In this document: positions 1 through 9,262 of the stretch, piece by piece
Position numbering within the stretch: position 1 is the first letter of the stretch
Layout of the letters: each line of letters opens with the position of its first letter
Origin: Burkholderiaceae bacterium
GTDB taxonomy: Bacteria > Pseudomonadota > Gammaproteobacteria > Burkholderiales > Burkholderiaceae_C
Length of the DNA stretch: 64,000 bases
NCBI GenBank assembly: GCA_026125795.1
Contig: JAHCKM010000002.1
Span: 806,001-870,000, forward strand
Direction of reading: 5' to 3'
The notes under the pieces: model-generated
The model's database searches: none
What the model saw: only the letters and a program-made list of their open reading frames with translations
Told to the model about the DNA's origin: nothing
Made by a program: the position numbers and the translations under genes

Positions 1-2651
1 AGGAAACCCGCGAATGGCTTGACGCGCTGCAGGCGGTGATCGCGGCCGAAGGACCGGACCGCGCGCACTACCTGCTCGAGCGCCTGATCGACGAAGCGCG
101 GCAAGCCGGCATCGATCATCCGTTTTCAGCCAACACGGCCTACGTCAACACGATCCCCGCCGACCAGGAAGAGCGCTCTCCGGGCAACATCGAGATCGAG
201 GAACGGTTACGCACCTACATGCGCTGGAACGCGATGGCGATGGTCGTCAAGGCCAATCGCCTGCATCCGGCCGATGGCGGCGACCTTGGCGGTCACATCT
301 CCAGCTTTGCGTCGCTGGCCACCATGTTTGGTACCGGCTTCAACCACTTCTGGCATGCCGAGACCAAGGACCACGGTGGCGACCTGCTGTACATCCAGGG
401 CCACAGCTCGCCGGGCATCTATGCCCGCGCCTTCATGGAAGGCCGTATCACCGAGGAGCAGTTGCTGCACTTCCGTCAGGAGGTGGACGGCAAGGGCATT
501 TCGAGCTACCCGCATCCCAAGCTGATGCCGGAGTTCTGGCAGTTCCCCACCGTGTCGATGGGCCTCGGGCCGTTGATGGCGATCTACCAGGCGCGCTTCC
601 TGAAGTACCTGCACGCCCGTGGCATCGCCAACACGGAGAACCGCAAAGTGTGGGTGTTCTGTGGTGACGGCGAGATGGACGAGCCCGAAAGCCTCGGAGC
701 GATCGGTCTGGCCGCGCGCGAGCGGCTCGACAACCTGATCTTCGTCATCAACTGCAACCTGCAGCGGCTCGACGGCCCGGTGCGCGGCAACGGCAAGATC
801 ATCCAGGAGCTCGAAAGCGAGTTCCGCGGCGCCGGCTGGAACGTGCTCAAGCTGCTGTGGGGCAGCTACTGGGATCCGCTGCTGGCGCGCGACAAGGAGG
901 GCATCCTGCGCAAGGTGATGATGGAGGTCGTTGACGGCGACTACCAGGCGATGAAGGCCAACGACGGCGCGTTCGTGCGCAAGAACTTCTTTGGCCGCCA
1001 CCCCAAGCTGCTCGAGATGGTGGCCAAGATGAGTGACGAGGACATCTGGCGCCTGCAGCGCGGCGGCCACGACCCGCAGAAGGTGTACGCCGCCTTCCAC
1101 CGAGCCAACAACCACAAAGGTCAGCCGACCGTGCTGCTGATCAAGACGGTCAAGGGCTTCGGCATGGGCAAGAGCGGCGAGGGCAAGAACACGGCGCACC
1201 AGACCAAGAAGCTGATCGACGAGGACGTGCGCGCGTTCCGCGACCGCTTCAACATGCCGATCCCCGATGACCAGTTGCACGACATTCCGTTTTACAAGCC
1301 GGCCGATGACACACCCGAGATGCGCTACCTGCACGAGCGGCGCAAAGCGCTCGGCGGCTACTTGCCGCGCCGCCGCACCAAGGCCGACGAGCAGCTCAAG
1401 GTGCCGGACCTCGACACCTTCAAGGTCGTGCTCGAGCCCACCGCCGAGGGTCGCGAAATCTCGACCACGCAGGCCTACGTGCGCTTCCTGACGCAACTGC
1501 TGCGCGACAAGGAGATCGGTCCGCGCGCGGTGCCCATCCTGGTCGACGAGGCGCGCACCTTCGGCATGGAAGGATTGTTCCGCCAGATCGGCATCTACAA
1601 CCCCGAGGGCCAGAAGTACACGCCGGTAGACAAGGACCAGGTGATGTACTACCGCGAGGACAAGGCCGGCCAGATCCTGCAGGAGGGCATCAACGAGGCA
1701 GGCGGCATGAGCTCGTGGATCGCCGCGGCGACGTCGTACTCGACGAACAACCGCATCATGATCCCGTTCTACGTCTACTACTCGATGTTCGGCTTCCAGC
1801 GCATCGGCGATCTGGCGTGGGCGGCGGGCGACATGCAGGCGCGCGGCTTCCTGCTCGGCGGCACGTCCGGGCGCACCACGCTCAACGGCGAGGGTCTGCA
1901 GCACGAGGACGGCCACAGCCACATCCTGGCCGGCACGATCCCCAACTGCATCAGCTACGACCCGACGTTTGCGCACGAGGTCGGGGTGATCCTGCACCAC
2001 GGCATCAAGCGCATGGTGGAAAGGCAGGACAACGTCTTCTACTACCTGACGCTGCTCAACGAGAACTATCCGATGCCCGGCCTCAAGCCCGGCACCGAGG
2101 AGCAGATCATCAAGGGCATGTACCTCCTGCTCGAAGGCGCCAAGAAGACGCCGCGCGTCAACCTGCTCGGCTCGGGCACGATCCTGCGCGAATCGATGGC
2201 CGCCAAGGAACTGCTCGAGAACGACTGGGGCGTGGCCGCCAACGTGTGGAGCTGCCCGAGCTTCAACGAGCTGGCGCGAGACGGCCAGGACTGCGAGCGC
2301 TGGAGCCTGCTGCATCCCAACGAGGCGCCGCGCGTGCCGTTTGTCACCGCGCAGTTGAGCCCGCATGCCGGCCCGGTGATCGCATCGACCGACTACATGA
2401 AGAGCTACGCGGACCAGATCCGTGCCTTCATCCCGAAGGGCCGCACGTACAAGGTGCTGGGCACCGATGGCTTCGGCCGCAGCGATTTCCGCAGCAAGCT
2501 GCGCGAGCATTTCGAAGTCAACCGCCACTACATCGTCGTAGCGGCGCTGAAGGCGCTGGCCGAGGACGGCGCCGTGCCGACCTCCAGTGTGGGCGAAGCG
2601 ATCGCCAAGTACCAGATCAAGGCCGACAAGATCAACCCGCTGTACGCCTAA
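1..2651 (+). CDS. aceE: Pyruvate dehydrogenase E1 component (homodimeric type), 5' end outside the window
   Basis: E1 of the pyruvate dehydrogenase complex; thiamine-diphosphate-dependent decarboxylation of pyruvate and reductive acetylation of the E2 lipoyl groups in the cytosol. The frame is already open at base 3 and reads [17 protein letters not shown], matching the region just after the start of E. coli AceE. Only about a dozen residues should therefore be missing, and the GTG at 36 is not the start. 882 residues are present against 887 in E. coli. The TPP-binding segment [10 protein letters not shown] lies near residue 225 of the visible part, and the transketolase-like second half is intact. 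The stop is TAA, followed 23 nt later by aceF with an AGGAGA ribosome site. The operon is aceE-aceF-BPH-lpdA. Identification is secure. Confidence 0.97.
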   Translation, partial: ETREWLDALQAVIAAEGPDRAHYLLERLIDEARQAGIDHPFSANTAYVNTIPADQEERSPGNIEIEERLRTYMRWNAMAMVVKANRLHPADGGDLGGHISSFASLATMFGTGFNHFWHAETKDHGGDLLYIQGHSSPGIYARAFMEGRITEEQLLHFRQEVDGKGISSYPHPKLMPEFWQFPTVSMGLGPLMAIYQARFLKYLHARGIANTENRKVWVFCGDGEMDEPESLGAIGLAARERLDNLIFVINCNLQRLDGPVRGNGKIIQELESEFRGAGWNVLKLLWGSYWDPLLARDKEGILRKVMMEVVDGDYQAMKANDGAFVRKNFFGRHPKLLEMVAKMSDEDIWRLQRGGHDPQKVYAAFHRANNHKGQPTVLLIKTVKGFGMGKSGEGKNTAHQTKKLIDEDVRAFRDRFNMPIPDDQLHDIPFYKPADDTPEMRYLHERRKALGGYLPRRRTKADEQLKVPDLDTFKVVLEPTAEGREISTTQAYVRFLTQLLRDKEIGPRAVPILVDEARTFGMEGLFRQIGIYNPEGQKYTPVDKDQVMYYREDKAGQILQEGINEAGGMSSWIAAATSYSTNNRIMIPFYVYYSMFGFQRIGDLAWAAGDMQARGFLLGGTSGRTTLNGEGLQHEDGHSHILAGTIPNCISYDPTFAHEVGVILHHGIKRMVERQDNVFYYLTLLNENYPMPGLKPGTEEQIIKGMYLLLEGAKKTPRVNLLGSGTILRESMAAKELLENDWGVAANVWSCPSFNELARDGQDCERWSLLHPNEAPRVPFVTAQLSPHAGPVIASTDYMKSYADQIRAFIPKGRTYKVLGTDGFGRSDFRSKLREHFEVNRHYIVVAALKALAEDGAVPTSSVGEAIAKYQIKADKINPLYA

Positions 2652-2674
2652 GAAGAACGACAGGAGACGACTCA

Positions 2675-4348
2675 ATGGCACTGGTGGAAGTGCGAGTCCC
2701 CGACATCGGGGACTTCAAAGACGTGGCCGTCATCGAGCTGCTGGTCAAGCCCGGCGATTCGGTCAAGGCCGAACAAAGCCTCATCACGGTCGAAAGCGAC
2801 AAGGCGTCGATGGAGATACCCTCCAGCGCCGCCGGCGTGGTCAAGGAGCTGAGGGTCGCGCTCGGCGACAAGGTGAGCGAAGGTTCGCCGTTGCTGGTGC
2901 TCGAGGCGGCCAACGGCGCCGCGGCACCGCCTGCGCCGGCCCCGAAGCAGGAAAAGATCCCGCAAGTCGAAGCCGGCCACGCGCCCGCGCCGCAGGGCGC
3001 GCCGCCCGGTGGCGTGGCCGAGCTGCGCGTGCCCGACATCGGCGACTTCAAGGACGTGGCGGTGATCGAGCTCTTCATCAAGCCGGGCGACACGGTCAAG
3101 CCCGAGCAGAGCCTGATCACGGTGGAGAGCGACAAGGCGTCGATGGAGATCCCGGCGTCGCAAGGCGGCGTGATCAAGGAAGTCAAGGTCAAGCTCGGCG
3201 ACAAGGTGTCGCAGGGGTCGGTGGTTGCGCTGGTTGAATCGACCACCGCGGCGCCCACGCCAACGCCGGCGGCGGCAGCCGCCGCTGCGAGTGCCCATCC
3301 GGCGGCGGCAGCTGCGGCTGCGAGCGCCTCTCCGGCGGCGCCGTCGCAGCCTGCCACGCCGCGCACGTCGCCCACCGCCGCGCTGCCGCCCCACGAGCCT
3401 TCCGCGCCGCCGACCAACCTGCCGCATGCCTCGCCATCGGTGCGCCGCTTCGCACGCGAGCTCGGCGTGCCGCTGGCCGAAGTGAAAGGCAGTGGCCCGA
3501 ACGGCCGCATCACGCACGAAGACGTGCAGGGCTTCGTCAAGGGCGTGATGGCGGGCACCGCGCACACCGGCGCGCAGGCCAAGGCGGCGCCTGCGGCCGC
3601 GAGCGGCGGCGGCATCCCGGGTCTGCTGCCGTGGCCGCAAGTCGATTTCGCCAAGTTCGGCGAGATCGAGCGCAAGGACCTGTCTCGCATCAAGAAGCTC
3701 TCCGGCGCGAACCTGCACCGCAACTGGGTGATGATTCCGCACGTCACCAACAACGACGAGGCCGACATCACCGAGCTGGAAGCCTTGCGCGTGCAGCTCA
3801 ACAAGGAGAACGAGAAATCGGGCATCAAGGTGACGATGCTCGGCTTTGTCATAAAGGCGGTGGTCGCGGCGCTGAAGAAGTTCCCGGAGTTCAACGCCAG
3901 CCTCGACGGCGACCAACTCGTCTACAAGAAGTACTTCCACATCGGCTTCGCGGCCGACACGCCCAATGGTCTGGTCGTCCCGGTGCTGAAAGATGCCGAC
4001 AAGAAAGGCGTGCTGCAGGTCGCGCAGGAGATGGCCGAGCTGTCGAAGAAAGCGCGCGACGGCAAGCTCGGCCCGGCCGACATGACCGGCGGCTGCTTTT
4101 CGATCAGCTCGCTCGGCGGCATCGGCGGCACCACGTTCACGCCGATCATCAACGCGCCGGAAGTCGCGATCCTGGGACTGTCCAAGGGCTTCATGAAACC
4201 GGTGTGGGACGGCAAGGCGTTCGTGCCTCGGTTGATGCTGCCGCTGTCGCTGTCGTACGACCATCGGGTGATCGACGGTGCCGCCGCGGCGCGCTTCAAC
4301 GCCTACCTGGCGGGGCTGCTGGCCGACTTCCGTCGGGTCCTGTTGTGA
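2675..4348 (+). CDS. aceF: Dihydrolipoyllysine-residue acetyltransferase (PDH E2), two lipoyl domains
   Basis: E2 core of the pyruvate dehydrogenase complex; transfers the acetyl group from lipoyl-lysine to CoA. 557 residues. Domains: lipoyl domain 1 (residues 2-77, lipoyl Lys43 in ESDKASMEI); Ala/Pro linker; lipoyl domain 2 (about 115-190, Lys154 in the same motif); a long Ala/Pro/Ser linker; a peripheral-subunit-binding domain (starting near [14 protein letters not shown]); and the catalytic domain ending in SYDHRVIDG with His530 and Asp534. The ATG at 2675 follows AGGAGACGACTCA. The two lipoyl domains closely resemble each other and the one at the start of lpdA. The ORF is intact. BPH starts 40 nt downstream. 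Confidence 0.96.
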   Translation: MALVEVRVPDIGDFKDVAVIELLVKPGDSVKAEQSLITVESDKASMEIPSSAAGVVKELRVALGDKVSEGSPLLVLEAANGAAAPPAPAPKQEKIPQVEAGHAPAPQGAPPGGVAELRVPDIGDFKDVAVIELFIKPGDTVKPEQSLITVESDKASMEIPASQGGVIKEVKVKLGDKVSQGSVVALVESTTAAPTPTPAAAAAAASAHPAAAAAAASASPAAPSQPATPRTSPTAALPPHEPSAPPTNLPHASPSVRRFARELGVPLAEVKGSGPNGRITHEDVQGFVKGVMAGTAHTGAQAKAAPAAASGGGIPGLLPWPQVDFAKFGEIERKDLSRIKKLSGANLHRNWVMIPHVTNNDEADITELEALRVQLNKENEKSGIKVTMLGFVIKAVVAALKKFPEFNASLDGDQLVYKKYFHIGFAADTPNGLVVPVLKDADKKGVLQVAQEMAELSKKARDGKLGPADMTGGCFSISSLGGIGGTTFTPIINAPEVAILGLSKGFMKPVWDGKAFVPRLMLPLSLSYDHRVIDGAAAARFNAYLAGLLADFRRVLL

Positions 4349-4388
4349 GCGGCGCTGCCATCGCCGCATCGCACAGGGGCCGCGTGCG

Positions 4389-4964
4389 ATGACGACGATC
4401 TGCGTCGCCCGCAAGGCCGGGCAAGTGGCGATCGCGGCCGATGCATTGGTGACCTTCGGCGACACGCGCCTCGCGCACGGCTACGAGGCCAACGACAAGG
4501 TGTTTCGCATCGGTGACTCGTGGGTCGGCATGGCCGGTACCACGGCGCACTTTCCGGTGCTGCGCCGTGCGCTCGGCGCGCTGCCCAGGCAGGAACTGCG
4601 CCTGGGCTCGCGCGACGAAGTCTTCGAGACCTTCCTCAAGCTGCACCCCAAGCTGAAGGAGCAGTTCTTCCTCAACACCAAAGAAGAGGACTCCGACCCG
4701 TACGAGAGCAGCCAGTTCACCGTGCTGATCGCCAATGCCAGCGGCGCGTACGGCGTCTACTCGTACCGCGAGGTGTTCGAGTTCGACCGCTTCTGGGCCA
4801 TCGGCTCGGGCCGCAGCTTCGCGCTTGGCGCGATGTACGCGATGTTCGACCGAGCCCGCAGCGCGCGCGAACTGGCCGAGCTCGGCGTGCGTGCCGGCTG
4901 CGAGTTCGACAAGAACTCGGCTTCGCCGGTGCGCGCCCACACCATCAAGCTGAAAGACGACTGA
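4389..4964 (+). CDS. Betaproteobacterial proteasome homologue (BPH), HslV-like Ntn-hydrolase
   Basis: 191-residue protein of the proteasome/HslV fold. The start reads [19 protein letters not shown], so removal of Met exposes Thr1 as N-terminal nucleophile, as in HslV (TTIVSVRR...). Asp17 is present, and Lys36 in NDKVFRI aligns with HslV Lys33 after a three-residue insertion. GMAG and the C-terminal half follow the family pattern. The residues just after the catalytic Thr fix ATG 4389 as the start. No hslU or other AAA+ unfoldase is adjacent. The gene sits between aceF (40 nt upstream) and lpdA (ATG 1 nt after this stop), so it must be co-transcribed with PDH. BPH is a family known from betaproteobacteria and reported as a double-ring complex; its substrates are unclear to me. 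It is not classical HslV, which is normally paired with hslU. Confidence 0.85.
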   Translation: MTTICVARKAGQVAIAADALVTFGDTRLAHGYEANDKVFRIGDSWVGMAGTTAHFPVLRRALGALPRQELRLGSRDEVFETFLKLHPKLKEQFFLNTKEEDSDPYESSQFTVLIANASGAYGVYSYREVFEFDRFWAIGSGRSFALGAMYAMFDRARSARELAELGVRAGCEFDKNSASPVRAHTIKLKDD

Positions 4965-4965
4965 C

Positions 4966-6756
4966 ATGGCGACGATCGAAGTCAAGGTTCCCGACATCGG
5001 CGACTTCAAGGACGTGGCGGTGATCGAGCTGCTGGTCAAACCCGGCGATCGAGTGGCCGTGGAGCAGAGCCTGGTCACGGTGGAGAGCGACAAGGCGTCG
5101 ATGGAGATACCATCCAGCGCCGCCGGCGTCGTGAAGGAGCTGCGCGTCAAGCTCGGCGACAAGGTGAGCGAAGGCTCGCCGCTTGTCGTGCTCGAGGGCG
5201 AGGGCGCCGCGGTACCGTCGCCGACGCCTGCAGCGGCCGCGCCGGCGCAATCCACTGCAGCCACGCCACCTCCCGCGGCGGCGGCCGCGCCGGTGGCCGC
5301 GCGTCACAGCGGTGGTGTCGACCTCGAGTGCGATCTGCTGGTGCTCGGCGGCGGGCCGGGCGGGTATTCGGCTGCATTCCGCGCGGCCGACCTCGGCATG
5401 CAAGTGGTGCTGGTCGAGCGCTACGCCGCGCTCGGCGGCGTGTGCCTGAACGTGGGCTGCATCCCGTCGAAAGCGCTGCTGCACGTGGCCGCGGTGATGG
5501 ACGAGGCAGCTCACTTCGCCGACCTGGGTGTGGCCTATGCAAAGCCCAGCGTCGATGCGCACAAGCTGCTGGCGCACAAGAACAAGGTGGTCGCCAAGCT
5601 CACCGGCGGCCTCGCCACGATGGCGCGCATGCGCAAGGTCACGGTCGTGCGCGGCTACGGCGCGTTCGCCGATCCGCACCACGTGATCGTGGAGGAGACC
5701 ACGGGTGGCGGGCAGGACAAGACCGGCAAGTCCCAGACCATCCGCTTCAAGCAATGCATCGTCGCCGCCGGCTCGCAGGCGATGCATCTGCCGTTCCTGC
5801 CCGACGATCCGCGCATCGTCGACTCCACCGGTGCGCTGGAGCTGCGCCAGTTGCCGAACAAGATGCTGATCGTCGGCGGTGGGATCATCGGCCTGGAGAT
5901 GGGCACCGTGTACTCCACGCTCGGCGCGCGTCTCGACGTGGTGGAAATGCTCGACGGCCTGATGCTCGGCGCCGATCGCGATCTGGTGCGCGTGTGGCAG
6001 AAGATCAACGCGCCGCGCTTCGACAACATCATGCTGAAGACCAAGACGGTCGGCGCTGAGGCGAAGCCCGATGGCATCCACGTGCGCTTCGAGGGCGAAG
6101 GCGCCCCCAAGGAACCGCAGCGCTATGACCTCGTGCTGCAGGCCGTGGGCCGCAGCCCCAACGGCAGGAAGATCGGTGCCGACAAGGCCGGCATCGCGGT
6201 CAACGAGCGCGGCTTCATCCAGGTGGACGTGCAGATGCGCACCAACGTGCCGCACATTTTCGCGGTGGGCGACATCGTCGGCAACCCGATGCTCGAGCAC
6301 AAAGCCGTGCACGAGGCGCACGTGGCGGCCGAGGTCGCCTCCGGCGACGATAAGGCGCGCTTTGACGCGCGCGTGATCCCCAACGTGGCCTACACCGACC
6401 CCGAGGTCGCCTGGGTCGGCTTGAGCGAAGACGAAGCCAAGGCCAAGGGAATCGCGATCAGCAAAGGTCTGTTCCCGTGGACCGCATCGGGCCGTGCGAT
6501 CGCCAACGGCCGTGACGAGGGTTTCACCAAGCTGCTGTTCGATGAGAAGACGCATCGCATCGTCGGGGGCGGCATTGTCGGCACGCATGCCGGCGACATG
6601 ATCGGCGAGATCGCGTTGGCCATCGAGATGGGCGCCGATGCAGTGGACATCGGCAAGACGATTCACCCGCACCCGACGTTGGGAGAGTCGATCGGCCTGG
6701 CAGCCGAGGCCGCACACGGCAGCTGCACCGATCTGCCGCCGCAAAAGAAGCGCTAG
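4966..6756 (+). CDS. lpdA: Dihydrolipoyl dehydrogenase (PDH E3) with N-terminal lipoyl domain
   Basis: E3 of the PDH complex; reoxidises dihydrolipoyl groups with FAD and NAD+. 596 residues, about 120 longer than E. coli Lpd because of an N-terminal lipoyl domain (Lys43 in ESDKASMEI) and an Ala/Pro linker. The FAD site GGGPGG is at 128-133. The redox disulfide is Cys160/Cys165 in [13 protein letters not shown], the NAD site GGGIIG follows, and the C-terminal active-site segment is HPHPTLGES. The lipoylated E3 arrangement is known in betaproteobacteria. Translation is likely coupled to BPH (stop TGA 4962-4964, ATG 4966). It converges with lapE, only 15 nt away. Confidence 0.96.
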   Translation: MATIEVKVPDIGDFKDVAVIELLVKPGDRVAVEQSLVTVESDKASMEIPSSAAGVVKELRVKLGDKVSEGSPLVVLEGEGAAVPSPTPAAAAPAQSTAATPPPAAAAAPVAARHSGGVDLECDLLVLGGGPGGYSAAFRAADLGMQVVLVERYAALGGVCLNVGCIPSKALLHVAAVMDEAAHFADLGVAYAKPSVDAHKLLAHKNKVVAKLTGGLATMARMRKVTVVRGYGAFADPHHVIVEETTGGGQDKTGKSQTIRFKQCIVAAGSQAMHLPFLPDDPRIVDSTGALELRQLPNKMLIVGGGIIGLEMGTVYSTLGARLDVVEMLDGLMLGADRDLVRVWQKINAPRFDNIMLKTKTVGAEAKPDGIHVRFEGEGAPKEPQRYDLVLQAVGRSPNGRKIGADKAGIAVNERGFIQVDVQMRTNVPHIFAVGDIVGNPMLEHKAVHEAHVAAEVASGDDKARFDARVIPNVAYTDPEVAWVGLSEDEAKAKGIAISKGLFPWTASGRAIANGRDEGFTKLLFDEKTHRIVGGGIVGTHAGDMIGEIALAIEMGADAVDIGKTIHPHPTLGESIGLAAEAAHGSCTDLPPQKKR

Positions 6757-6771
6757 AGATGCCGGAAGCGA

Positions 6772-8223
6772 TCAGCGCGGCGCGCTGTTGAGCAGCCTCT
6801 GCGCGCGCTCGTCGAGCTCGCTCTTCGGCGTGGTGAGCACCTCGGCTACCACGGCGGGGCAGCGCTGCGGCAGGTCGGTGCCGGCCTCCCAGTTGCCTTC
6901 GGCGCCGGCGTCGGCTGCGTTGACCGGCGCGCGCAGGCCGAGGCGTTGCGTCAGCTGCTGCACCGCGGCCAGCACGCGCGCTTGCGCGAGCAGGCGATCG
7001 TAGTCGGCGTTGGCATAGGCCCGCCTGGCTGTGTAGAGCTCGTTTTCCGAGTTCAGCAGATCGAGCAGGCTGCGCTGGCCGATGTCGAACTGCTGGCGGT
7101 AGGCATCACGCGCCTTTTCGATCGCCAGCACGTTGCGGTCGAGCGCGCGCAGCATTTCGTCGAGCTTGCCGACGTCGTTGTAGGCGATGGCCGCCGTCTG
7201 GCGTGCATCGCGGCAGGCCTTGTCGCGCAAGTCGGCGGCCTGGTTCATCAAGTTGGTCTGCTGGCGCACGCGGGCCTGGTCTGAACCGCCGGAATACAGG
7301 TTCCACGTCAGCAGCAGCCCGGCGCTGGTGTCGCGCTTTTGATCCGGTACGCCGTCGAAGTTGCGGCCGCCGCCGGCGCGCACGCGCGCTTCCACCTTGG
7401 GCATGAAGGCGCTCTCGCGCTCGCGCACCGCAGCTCGCGCGGCGCGCAGGTTCTCGATCGCGGCGTTGATGGCCCAGCTGTTGCGCAGTGCGAGGTTCAT
7501 CGCCTCCGTGGCGGTTGCCGGCTGGCCGGCGCTCAGCATGCCCGGGCGCGGCGGCTTCTGCAGCGGTGCCTCGCCGACCACTCGCAGGTAGCGCGACGTC
7601 ACGTCGTGCAGGTTGGCGGTTTCGGTCGCGAGGTTCGACTCGGCCAGCGCGACGCGGGCGCTGGCTTGTTCCAGGTCGACGCCGCGGCCCACGCCGGCGC
7701 GAAAGCGCGACTGGATCTGCTGCTGGTAGTAGCGGTGCTGCACGTAGCTGTCTTCAGCGAGCTCCACCAGTCGACGCATGCGCGCCACGTCAAGGTAGGC
7801 GCGCGCCGCTTCGAGCGCTGTCTGTTCGGTGGTGTCGAGCAGCTCGAACCAGCGCGTCTGGCGGTCATGGTCAAGGCGGCGCATCGCCTGCGTCAGGGCC
7901 TGGCCGTCCCACAGCAGTTGCGTCACGCTCAGCGCCACGCCGTTGTGGTCGAGCGTGCCGCTGGACGGATTGCGCGTGGTGATGCGGTCTTCGGTGCGAC
8001 CGACGGCGGCCTCGGCGTCGACGCGAGGCAGCCAGCCGCCGCGCGCCACGCCGATCGCGTCGATCGACGCGCGCAGCGCGTTGGCGCGCGCCGTCACGTC
8101 AGGGTTGGAATCGATCGCCTTGCGCGCCGCGTGGGCCAGCGGGTCATCGGCTTGCGCCGCACCGATCGATGGCAGCAAGGCACAAACAGCGGCCAAGGCG
8201 ATCGAGCGAACGGACGGCGTCAT
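6772..8223 (-). CDS. lapE: TolC-family outer-membrane channel of the type I adhesin exporter (LapE-like)
   Basis: 483-residue outer-membrane efflux protein, the outer channel for type I secretion. A signal peptide is visible (residues 1-25, cleavage near GAAQA). Two related halves of long helices with NALRASIDAIGVARGGWLP-type repeats follow, typical of TolC/AprF/LapE. The open frame extends further upstream, but ATG 8223 is chosen because the signal peptide begins there. It is transcribed away from lapG across a 246-nt gap. Its place beside lapG/lapD and the giant adhesin makes it the likely partner of LapB-LapC; a general TolC role cannot be excluded. Confidence 0.88.
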   Translation of the reverse strand: MTPSVRSIALAAVCALLPSIGAAQADDPLAHAARKAIDSNPDVTARANALRASIDAIGVARGGWLPRVDAEAAVGRTEDRITTRNPSSGTLDHNGVALSVTQLLWDGQALTQAMRRLDHDRQTRWFELLDTTEQTALEAARAYLDVARMRRLVELAEDSYVQHRYYQQQIQSRFRAGVGRGVDLEQASARVALAESNLATETANLHDVTSRYLRVVGEAPLQKPPRPGMLSAGQPATATEAMNLALRNSWAINAAIENLRAARAAVRERESAFMPKVEARVRAGGGRNFDGVPDQKRDTSAGLLLTWNLYSGGSDQARVRQQTNLMNQAADLRDKACRDARQTAAIAYNDVGKLDEMLRALDRNVLAIEKARDAYRQQFDIGQRSLLDLLNSENELYTARRAYANADYDRLLAQARVLAAVQQLTQRLGLRAPVNAADAGAEGNWEAGTDLPQRCPAVVAEVLTTPKSELDERAQRLLNSAPR

Positions 8224-8469
8224 GTGTGCAGGTTTCGTGCTCGCGGCACACGCCGCGACGCATTCGTGTTGGAACAACCCGCGAAGTGTAGGGGTCGGTG
8301 CGCCGCTCCCCCGCTGCGCGCCGCGGGCACGTTGCACGGATGCCGCCGCATTCGTAGCTACTTGTTTCACGCTTTGGTTGACTTCATGGGTCTGCATCTC
8401 GCTCGGCCTCAAGCCTCGCGCGCGCGAGGACGAAAACCAAGCAGATGGCGGCGCCGCTGGCTGCCCCCG
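8224..8469. promoter_or_regulatory. Divergent intergenic region between lapE and lapG
   Basis: 246 nt separate the two divergent starts, so promoters for lapE (-) and lapG-lapD (+) should lie here. I found no convincing -35/-10 pair and no strong Shine-Dalgarno before lapG. An in-frame ATG at 8386 would add 28 basic residues to LapG ahead of its signal sequence and is thought unused. Confidence 0.4.
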
Positions 8470-9153
8470 ATGCCCATGCGATCCGACCTGCCCCACGGCC
8501 TGGCCCTCTGGCGGCCGCTGTTGCTGGCCGGTGCGCTCGTGCTCGCGACGTTGTCGCCGCGCGCCTGGGATGTGGAGCGGATGGCGCAGGCGGCGCAACG
8601 CCTCGGGCCGCAGGCCGTGCAGGGCGTGCAGGCGCTGCACCCGGTGCTCACGAGCCTGGCCGAGGCCGACGACACGGCGCGCCTCGACGGGGTGAACCGC
8701 TTCTTCAACCGCCGCATCGCGTTCGCGGAGGACACGCAGGTGTGGCGCGTCGACGACCACTGGGCGAGCCCACTCGAGACCCTGCAGAAGGGCGCCGGTG
8801 ATTGCGAGGACTATGCGATTGCCAAGTACTTCAGCCTGCTCGCGCTGGGCATGCCGGCCTCCCAGCTGCGCCTGGTGTATGTGCGACTGCAGTTGGGTGG
8901 ACCGGGTGGCGCGTCTCAGCCGCACATGGTGCTGGCGTACTACGCCCATGCATCGGCCGAGCCGCTGATCCTCGACAACCTGGTGGGCGAGATGCGGCCG
9001 GCATCGCGCCGGCCCGATCTGACGCCGGTGTTCAGTTTCAACAGCGAGGGCTTGTGGCAGGGCAACGGCTCGCAGCGCATGGGTGACCCGGTGGCGCGGC
9101 TGTCGCGTTGGCGCGAGGTGCTGCTCAAGGCACGGGCGGAGGGATTCCTGTGA
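8470..9153 (+). CDS. lapG: LapG-type periplasmic cysteine protease (BTLCP family)
   Basis: 227-residue bacterial transglutaminase-like cysteine protease. Known LapG cuts the N-terminal retention module of LapA-type adhesins and releases cells from surfaces. The catalytic triad is visible: Cys112 in GAGDCEDYAIAKY, His152 in QPHMVLAYY and Asp169 in LILDNLVGEM. Asp111 and Glu113 flank the Cys, where LapG binds the calcium it needs. A signal/membrane segment lies at residues about 15-30 (WRPLLLAGALVLATL). ATG 8470 starts just before it; ATG 8476 is also possible. lapD follows 109 nt downstream on the same strand, with a dispersed repeat in the gap. The adhesin gene with a PAAG site lies next to lapD. 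Confidence 0.92.
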   Translation: MPMRSDLPHGLALWRPLLLAGALVLATLSPRAWDVERMAQAAQRLGPQAVQGVQALHPVLTSLAEADDTARLDGVNRFFNRRIAFAEDTQVWRVDDHWASPLETLQKGAGDCEDYAIAKYFSLLALGMPASQLRLVYVRLQLGGPGGASQPHMVLAYYAHASAEPLILDNLVGEMRPASRRPDLTPVFSFNSEGLWQGNGSQRMGDPVARLSRWREVLLKARAEGFL

Positions 9154-9167
9154 GTTATGGTCCAAGC

Positions 9168-9242
9168 GGCGCCGGGCCGCTCCCAAGCCGCATGGGCGCC
9201 CCCTCGGGGGGCAGCGCACGCAAGTGCGCATGGGGGTCAACG
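9168..9242 (+). repeat. Dispersed intergenic repeat, copy 1
   Basis: About 75 nt beginning GGCGCCGGGCCGCTCCCAAG, with the GC hairpin CCCCCTCGGGGGG and a second perfect hairpin GCGCAC-GCAA-GTGCGC. Related copies lie at 33527-33601 and 36405-36440. It fills the lapG-lapD gap and creates an in-frame ATG (9230) upstream of the true lapD start. Confidence 0.8.
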
Positions 9243-9262
9243 TTGACGAACTGGAGGCGGCC

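Noticed and set aside
207-2681. Long minus-strand open frame opposite aceE
   Set aside because: GC-rich shadow of aceE; no protein family features, while the plus strand encodes an unmistakable E1.
4389-4964. Classical HslV
   Set aside because: No hslU neighbour, and an insertion before the active-site Lys; the betaproteobacterial proteasome homologue is a better match.
8386-8469. Upstream ATG extending LapG by 28 residues
   Set aside because: The extension is basic and unlike the family, and it would place the signal sequence internally; no better ribosome site.
9230-9262. Upstream in-frame ATG for lapD
   Set aside because: It lies in the dispersed repeat, while ATG 9263 has GGAG at correct spacing and starts with the first membrane helix.
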